A DNA stretch of 64,000 bases. It comes from Symsagittifera roscoffensis (taxonomy: Eukaryota > Xenacoelomorpha > Acoela > Convolutidae). A program made the position numbers and the translations under genes. Below are positions 56,213-64,000 of the stretch, in pieces. The notes below the pieces were generated by a model. It saw only the letters and a program-made list of their open reading frames with translations. It did no database searches and was not told the DNA's origin. The stretch covers positions 66,573,415-66,637,414 of the forward strand of contig NC_087062.1 of the NCBI RefSeq assembly GCF_963678635.1, read 5' to 3'. How positions within the stretch are numbered: the stretch's first letter is position 1; the number at the start of each line of letters is the position of its first letter.

Positions 56213-58964
56213 TTTTTCTTCAACCTTGATGTGTTTATGACAAATTTTGTAATTTAATGCAGAAAAAATTCAATTTTTTTAACGTCAAGTGAAAAAAAAA
56301 TATGTAGAGAAGCAGCTGAACACAATATTTTTCAAATTCTGTTTGCTTAGTTGGCTGATTTTTTCTTTAATTGGCTGTCAATAGCCTTAATGCATTTGTA
56401 AAAGGATTTTTGTAAGTAGGATTTCGATATTGATAAGTAACACATTTCAGTTCAATTCTGTTCATGTTTCCGAAATATGACTTAATTTTCCGTGTTTTGG
56501 CAGATGATTTAATCTTTGATCGAAGAAATGTGCGTTTGACAGCTCAGTTTGAACTAATTTTTGTTACGGAAGCATTGAGGTTGCTTTAATTTATTTTAAC
56601 AAAACTAATGCATAATGTAAATGACAGAAAAACTAAACAAGGAAGCAAAGCAACGGAGCACAATAATTGAAACGGTTTTCCTGTAGAGCATATCGTTTGA
56701 ATTCCTTGGAATTTTTTGCAATTATTCTTTGTTTGAATTTCAAATAAAAAATTAGAATCAACAATCAGACGTATGTCTTTGAATTCTTTTTTTTTTCTCT
56801 TTTTATAATGATTGTTTTTAATTGGTCCCAAAATTCAACTGATTTCGAGCAAAAAATTAGTGAGCTTAGACAAGGAACACTGTAACTGATTAAAGCGTTA
56901 TTTGGAGATAAAAGTGTGCAAATATTTTTGAGTTGTCTCCCAATTGCACCAAAGTGCATTCGTGAGATAGTCGTTTTTTCTATATCATTGACATATAAAT
57001 CAGAAAACAACGGACCTACTACCATGCCTTGTGACACACCTCTATCAGCTTCAAACAAGTCTCAAAAAAATCCATTCCCTTTTTCATTTGATCATTTCCA
57101 TTGCGAAAATCTTTAACTTATGCAACTTCTTCCAATAAAAACCCAGACAGTGTAATTATTTTTCTAGCACTTAACAAAAAATAGCATCAAAATAATCTAT
57201 TTCCTCTGGGATACTTTCTGTAAAGTAGATCTACGGATTTGTGTTGAATCAAACTGAAAATGAGACGTTTTTTCGATATCTTTCAAAGTCTTCTGTTTTT
57301 TGAGCACGAACAATTTTCCAAAGTCTTCGGAAATTGAAATTGCCAATAACTTTGCTGTTATTTTTTGAATCTACCGTGTCATCACTCTTAAAAAAGTGTG
57401 AATTTTGCTGTATTCAGTTCAGATTAAAAAAAAGGTCATCTATACAGGCATTGATAACAAAAACAAGGTGTGCATAATTATTGATTGGCAGTCAACTGTT
57501 CCAGAATTTTTCTGATGTTAATTTTTGAATTACATGAAAGTTTTGTACTGAAAGCAGAAAAATTATTAAAAGAAGAAGTCAGACTTAACTGGATTATTTT
57601 GTTGAAACTTAACAGAGCCAAAAAAACTTGCCCAGTTTTGAGAAATTAAAGTTAAAAAAGTTTGAATTTTTTTATCCTGGGCAATCATTTCTTTGAATGA
57701 GTCACCTATTGCCGTCATTCCGTTGTTGCTTGGAAAGGAAGTATGAAATTGATTGATTAGAATGTCGCGATAAAATTTTCAAATGGAGAATTATAAATAG
57801 AGAACTCTCAAATCAAAAAGGCTGATAACACAGAGGAACTAGAGAAATTGATTGTTCAAGAAGATAGCAACTTTTTTCCACAACTCGGATATCAAGACCA
57901 AATACTTCTTTCAAAGTTATCCTCAAAGGGAAATGTGCCGCACTGAGCCCTGATTTGGGAGCGAAATCTAAATCTAGCTTCAAAATTAATTTTTGAAAAA
58001 TGGCGATGGAAATTCCGTGATGACGGGCAGCTCGGCGGGGAAACCTTGCTAAGAAGGGTTTACTGTAAAAAGACCTGGCGATTGCTTGTTTATATTGCTG
58101 CTATATCAATCTCGAAAATCAAAAATTGTTTGCAAAATAATCTTTTGTCCCTCAAGAAGGCTGTTATTTAAGAGGAAGAGCATACTTTTTTCCGCATATT
58201 TCTTGGAACGAATTGGTTCATGAGTTTGTATGTCAGCTGGTCAGAGTATGTCAATTAAACATTTTCACATAGAGAAGCATTGTGGTTCAATTTGTTTTTA
58301 GAAAAATAATCAATTTTTAATGGTCAGTCAATAAATTTGTTGGCGTGTTTTTTTAATCAAATCTATTAATTTGCCGTTCAATTACAAAGCGTAATTGTTT
58401 TTGCTTTTGTTGTTTAGCTCTCAATGTTGAAGGACTTTTTCGTTCACGGAGAACTTCTTTTATTTTTTTAATTTTTTTTTCTGCGAGACCAACTCAAAAT
58501 GGTGTTTTTTGCTCATGTTAAATCATGATTTTTGTGTTGTGTTTTAGAATGCGATCAAAGTGTTTGGTAGTTCTGAAACATGCGCTTCATTAAATTGAAT
58601 GAATCCCACCAATGATTTTTTTCAACAGCTTGATTTTGCAATTTTGAGTGAATTTTGCGTAGTTGAGAAAAATATCGCTCTCTTTGCGTTACCAGTCGAT
58701 ACGAAGATGCTTTTTATGATAAAAAGAAGTATTATGAATCCAAACTGTTAGACATATTACAATCGGACCCAGTTATAGTCAGGAATAATACCAATATTTC
58801 GGTAACACTATTAGAAACTCGTGAAAACCTTAACAAATAGCTGTTGAGTCTGAACTAGAGCAACGCAAAAATGAATATCTAAACCATAATGAAGACAACA
58901 GTTAGTCAACAGGCTCATTTGGACGATATAGCAAAACTACTCATGAAAGACATACCGCTGAGCC
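56213..58964. other. Spacer between large repeat copies
   Basis: Unique AT-rich sequence apart from a LINE fragment at 56930-57058. No gene was recognised. Confidence 0.5.
56930..57058 (-). pseudogene. Non-LTR retrotransposon (LINE) RT fragment
   Basis: The minus-strand frame reads ADRGVSQGMVVGPLFSDLYVNDIE, which matches the LINE RT block G-V-P-Q-G-S-x-L-G-P-x-L-F-x-x-Y-I-N-D. About 40 residues are recognisable; the catalytic FADD box expected downstream is not seen. Confidence 0.65.
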
Positions 58965-60086
58965 TAGTTCTGTCTCTACATTGGAATTAATTTGACCATT
59001 TAAACAGAAAATTCGCCAATTTGGTTTTTTTTGTTCAGCCGCTACTTTTGATGGTTTTGATTTTTTTGTCCATTTATGAAAGTATTTTGATTTTATCTAG
59101 AACTCGAAAACCCCTTCAAACCTGGGTTCTTGAGTCTAACTGAAATTACGGGTTAGGTGAATTTCTTCTGCATATGCAGTCATGCCCAATTTTTTTCAAA
59201 CAAAATGCTTTGACTGTTTTTTGGAAAGTTTTTGATTGATAACTGATCTGTTAATGGAAGATCAACTTCAGAATTAACCATGCCATTTTCTTTTAGAAGA
59301 AAATTATGGCCATTAATCAACTGAAAGTTTAAAAATTTTGACCATCTATTTGATGTTTGACTGTACTCGAAAATTACCGTGCCAATTTTGGCGTTAATTC
59401 TTTGGAGGATAAACCCGATTATTGGGAATTTTCCTTATTTTACTGGCCACGACCTGCTTTAAGCTCAAAAAATTAAGAATTTCAAAAAATTTGGTTTTTG
59501 AACTTTGAAAGTTTTGGAAACGTTTTGAATTTCTTAAAAATATATCGAATTGAAATTAACAACTTCATCAAAAAGAGCGGTTGCGCAAACTCTTCTTCAT
59601 AGCAGCTAATGCTTAATTTATTTTCTGTAAGAAACAGCTTATGTCTTTGGCAAAAATTTCCCAAATCTTGAATACTTTCACTCTTCTCGTTTTTTTTGTA
59701 TTTTGTAGAGAAACAACTAAGGTTTTAGCCAAACTCCGACTTTTTGTAGAAGAAGAATTAACTGAGTGATTATACACAGAGAGTTTCTTGCAATGCTAAA
59801 GTATTAGTGTGAAATTGCTATTGGGTAAAGGTTCTGATAACCTACTCATGAATAAAGTGAGATGAAATTACTACATCAAAAATCATCAAAATAAGATTGA
59901 AAATGAAAGATAAAAAAATATTTGTTCAAGCTTAAAAATTGTTAGCAACTTATAATCATTAAAAACTTTGTTAAGACTTGAATTTTACATGAAAAAACAT
60001 GGAAAGAGAACGAAACTGATGCCGTGTATTTTAATATGTACATATTGGATTGAATTGCATTTTGGTAGTGTAGAACTGTTTCTTTT
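58965..60086. repeat. Large repeat unit, copy 2 (internally deleted)
   Basis: 58969-59019 matches 53561-53611, then the sequence jumps to the equivalent of about 55118 and runs to the end of the unit. About 1.5 kb of the unit is missing. It abuts copy 3. Confidence 0.85.
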
Positions 60087-60094
60087 GTCTTTTC

Positions 60095-63000
60095 AGAAAA
60101 CAAAAGGCTTAAAAAAACAAATAACTGACAGAGAGCTCAGGTAAGATAATATGTAAGAGACCAGAAATGACCGACTTTTTTCAAAAAATTGAAAAAGTGA
60201 TTTTGGTTTCTGAGATTTTTCCACTCCCACTCCATAGTTTCACAAAGACATGAATCAATGTCACTCTGAGTTGTCCGCTTTTTTGGCCATTTTTCACCTA
60301 TTTTAGTTTTTCTCGTTTGACGAAAGTGACAAAATAAACTACCCGCAGTGACAAAAATGGATAAAAATCAATTATAGGCAGCAAAATCTGCAAATTACAG
60401 TAAGTATTGAATCGATTTATCTACAACCATTTTGGGAACAATAACCGACTCTATACAGATAGAATTGATTTTTTTCACACAAAATAAATGTGTTTATTTC
60501 CAAAATATTCGTTTTTTCGAGTGTAGAAAAAAAACTGTATAAAATCTGTAGATGTTCTGTAGATAATCTGTATATAATCTGTAGAAAATATATATATAAC
60601 CTGTAGATAATCAGTATTTGATAAGTATAAAATCTATATGAAATTGATTAAATTGTATGAAAAGTATAGGTTTGTGACATTTTCAGTTTAAGTCACCCAA
60701 ATTTTATTTATTTTTTTCATTATTTTATGCCTTAATTTGTGACCAGCAAAACTCTTCTCCAGTATTACAGTGATCTGAATTACTTTTAGGAGAATTGTTA
60801 CAGCAAATTACAAGTTTCAAAAGTTTTCTCTAAGATTTTGCAACCTAAGGATTCGTGCGATAAGAAAAGTGTAGGTTTGAGCCATATATAAGATCAACCT
60901 TATCAGTGAAGTTTGGAAAACAAATCAACAATAAGTTAGAAAGTTTATTTTAGAACAATTAGGTTCCGCTGCAAGATATTTTTACTAGCTATTTTTAGAT
61001 CAATCAACAGCACAAAAATAAAAGTTCATTTTGCTCAATTGGTCTTATGGGCGATTATTTTACGAAAATTAGTCAAAAATCTGTTTAGAGAATGGATTTA
61101 GTCTGTATAAAATTTGAACAAAATCTAAATAAATTCTGTATATAATCTATATAGTTTGTAGATGACCTGTATATAAATTGCATAAAATTTCTACATAATC
61201 TGTATGCGATTTGTATTTTGTATGCATGAAATTTGATAGAGAAAAAACAGTTTTAGAGTATTTTTTAATGATTATGTAATGAAGATAAACAACATAGTTT
61301 TTATGTAAAGAAAAATGCAATATAATCGATTAATAAAACCATATGATCAAAGTTTATCTGAAATCTGTACATTTTTCTGTGGATAATCAATTTTAAGTAT
61401 TTTTTGTCACTGCGGGTAGGCCTTCAATCTTGACAAAAATTCAGGCGATCTCATCAAAAAATCAATCGTCTTACATTTGAAGAATGCGGAACAACTACCT
61501 ATGTTCGCTCGTTTCGGAATCCTTAAAAAAACTAATGTGCAGACAAAATGTATGTTACAGGTATTCTTACGTGAATTCAAGGATATTTTGTAAGCAAAAA
61601 CCACTTACATTTTGGAACATATTTTAAGACTTGTCTCTGGAATCCAGGATTACACAGACCTAATATTGTGCGCCTATTTAGTGCGCAGTTTGGCCTATTA
61701 TTGAGCGTTTGTTGATAATTTTGATAGTTCTGTCTCTGCATTGGAATTAATTTGACCATTTAAACAGAAAATTGGCCAATTTTTGGATAAAAGTTAAAGA
61801 GCGAACGTATAAACAAACACAAAAAGCGCTAGAATTTAATGAGAACATAAATTAGACTCTGATGAGAGCTTATTTTCTTCAGTTATGACAGTTCTGCTAA
61901 AATATTTTAATTGATACAGCACTAAAGTAACTTCGTGAGCAAGGAAAAGCACCGGGCTTTATACGCAATATAATGGAAGGGTTGCCAAATTTAGGCGGAA
62001 AATTTTCTTCCATAAGATATTACGCCGAACTTTTTAGGCATCATAGTATGGCGATGGGAAAAGTCATTTTTACTCTCTTGACGGTTTTTTGAATCTTTTA
62101 GGACTTTTCTGGAAAACCAAAGTTCAAAAGATGAGATTGTTCGCTTATGGAGATAAAACGAGTTGCTAGAAGCTCTTTTGAGCAAGAAGTCAATCACAGT
62201 TTTTTATACAAAAAGTAATTGTTCTCGGCGGAAAACTCATTTTTTTTTGATTTTTTGAAGATTTTTTTTAATTTATGAATTTTTCAAAAAAAAAAAACAT
62301 ATTTGAATTACTGAGATCACCCGAAAGGACGGCTTGTGAGAAACTTCTTCGCTTACGCGTCCACTCCAAATATTTTTGAAACAAAAGTTACGTCCCTCCG
62401 AAAAATTAAACATTTCTTTTGTTGTTCATTTTTTTTAAAAAGTTTCTGACTTTTCTTGAGAACTACCCTGAAAAAGCTGGGTTCATGGATTCAACCAAAA
62501 TACAGGTTGTGAAAATTTTTTCTGAATGAACAGCGGCCATGCCCAGTTTTTTTTCAAATAAACGCGACATTTCTCGAATCTGTCAATTTTCTGATTTCTT
62601 GACCGTTTTTTGGACAAAACTTGATTAACATACTGCCTGATCTGATAGCATAGTTCGACACAACGGGCTAATGGAAGATAATTTTAAAATTTTCCCATGC
62701 CCAGTTTCTACTAGAAGTTAGTTATGGCTTTCAAAAAATGATAGTCTGAAAATTTAACCGTTTATTATATGTTTGATTGGACTCGAAAGTTACCGTGCCA
62801 ATTCTCACAATAACTGTTAAATCGATGATCACAGTTTTTGGGAAAATATATTTTTTCTACGGGCCACAACCTGCTTAAGCAGAAAAATTCAAAATATCGA
62901 AAAATCAAGGTGGTGAACTTTGAAAATTTTGGAGAGTTTTTGAATTTTCTAAGAAACTTCATTTCAAATCTGAGTTGACAATTTCAATCGGAAGGAGCGG

Positions 63001-64000
63001 TTGCGCGATCTATTATTGTAGAAGCTGCTGATACTTAAATTTCTCTAAAAAAAAGTTTTTGTTTTTGGGAAAATTCCAAAATCTCAAAACTTTTCATTTT
63101 TCTCGCTTATTTTAGTAGAGAAACAATAAAAATTTTGACCAAAGTCAAACTGTTGTAGATGAAGAAGACAACAAAAGAAAAACACATAAATTACTATCGA
63201 CAGAAATCGTTGCCATATCAGAGTAATAGAGTAAAATAAATCTGAAGTACAGGTTCAGATTAGTTACTCATATTTGGTTCAATTTGTCGGTTTGATTTGG
63301 TTTTTTTTTGTTCAGCCGCTACTTTTGATGGTTTTGATTTTTTTGTCCATTTATGAAAGTATTTTGATTTTATCTAGAACTCGAAAACCCTTTCAAATCT
63401 GGGTTCTTGAGTCCAACTGAAATTACGGGTTAGGTGAATTTCTTCTGCATATGCAGTCATGCCCAATTTTTTTCAAACAAAAAGCTTTTATTCTCAGAAA
63501 TGTCAGATTTCTGATTAATTGACTGTTTTTTGGAAAGTTTTTGATAACTGATCTGTTAATGGAAGATCAACTTCAGAATTAACCATGCCATTTTATTTTA
63601 GAACAAAACTATGGCCATTAATCAACTGAAAGTTTAAAAATTTTGACCTTCTATTTGATGTTTGACTGTACTCGAAAATTACCGTGCCAATTTTGGCGTT
63701 ATTTATTTGGAGGATAAACCCGATTATTGGGAATTTTCCTTAGTTTACTGGCCACGACCTGCTTTAAGCACAAAAAATTGAGAATTTTAAAAAATTTGGT
63801 TTTTGAACTTTGAAAGTTTTGGAAACGTTTTGAATTTTCTTAAAAAGATATCGAATTGAAATTAACAACTTCATCGAAAAGAGCGGTTGCGCAAACTCTT
63901 CTTTATAGCAGCTAATGCTTAATTTATTTTCTGTAAGAAACAGCTTATGTCTTTGGCAAAAATTTCCCAAATCTTGAATACTTTCACTCTTCTCGTTTTT
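60095..64000. repeat. Large repeat unit, copy 3 (cut by the window end)
   Basis: Corresponds to 51922 to about 55830 at an offset of about 8173 bp, with few differences. Copies 2 and 3 are head to tail, so the unit is tandemly arranged. Confidence 0.9.

Overview
The window is a repeat-dense, AT-rich stretch of an animal nuclear genome. BEL/Pao retrotransposons are known only from animals, protein exons carry canonical GT/AG introns, and the one host gene I can recognise is a homologue of CFAP77, a ciliary microtubule inner protein. I infer an invertebrate with motile cilia; the species cannot be named from the sequence.

Layout. (1) 1-6400, minus strand: a decayed Ty3/gypsy element whose 3' end lies outside the window, with a long open integrase frame running off the edge. 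(2) 7507-13879, plus strand: two related, heavily decayed Ty3/gypsy copies arranged in tandem and sharing the LTR at 8282-8537. (3) 15591-21887, minus strand: a complete Ty3/gypsy insertion with two 251-bp LTRs (about 3 differences) and a CTAG target duplication, but stops, frameshifts and a damaged reverse transcriptase active site. In all three families the tRNA primer site starts at the LTR edge and its bases also form the gag start codon and first residues (MAQPA). (4) 22952-35131, plus strand: a 12.2-kb BEL/Pao element with CCCCT target duplications, a tRNA-like sequence inside both LTRs, a long motif-rich leader, an unusual extra reading frame before gag, and a 3-kb internal duplication of the gag-protease-RT region joined by an inverted-copy filler. 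(5) 35656-45152, minus strand: four exons of the CFAP77 homologue spread over at least 9.5 kb, with the 8-kb intron filled by short non-autonomous repeats, a long-TIR TA-flanked MITE, a hAT-like MITE and a 200-bp assembly gap. A 1.33-kb tandem duplication starts inside the 45053-45152 exon. (6) 47802-64000: no convincing gene; diverged repeat copies, two striking hairpins, a LINE fragment, and a roughly 4.3-kb repeat unit present as one full copy, one internally deleted copy and one copy cut by the window end.

How the parts relate: apart from CFAP77, almost everything is explained by retrotransposons and their damage, nested or clustered around this gene. The TE coding frames are broken while the CFAP77 exons read cleanly, so most TE lesions are probably real and not base-calling errors. 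The most unusual items are the extra pre-gag frame of the BEL element (24842-25471), the gag frame that opens directly behind a splice-acceptor-like sequence, the tRNA-like LTR segment, and the shared PBS/gag-start design of the Ty3/gypsy elements.
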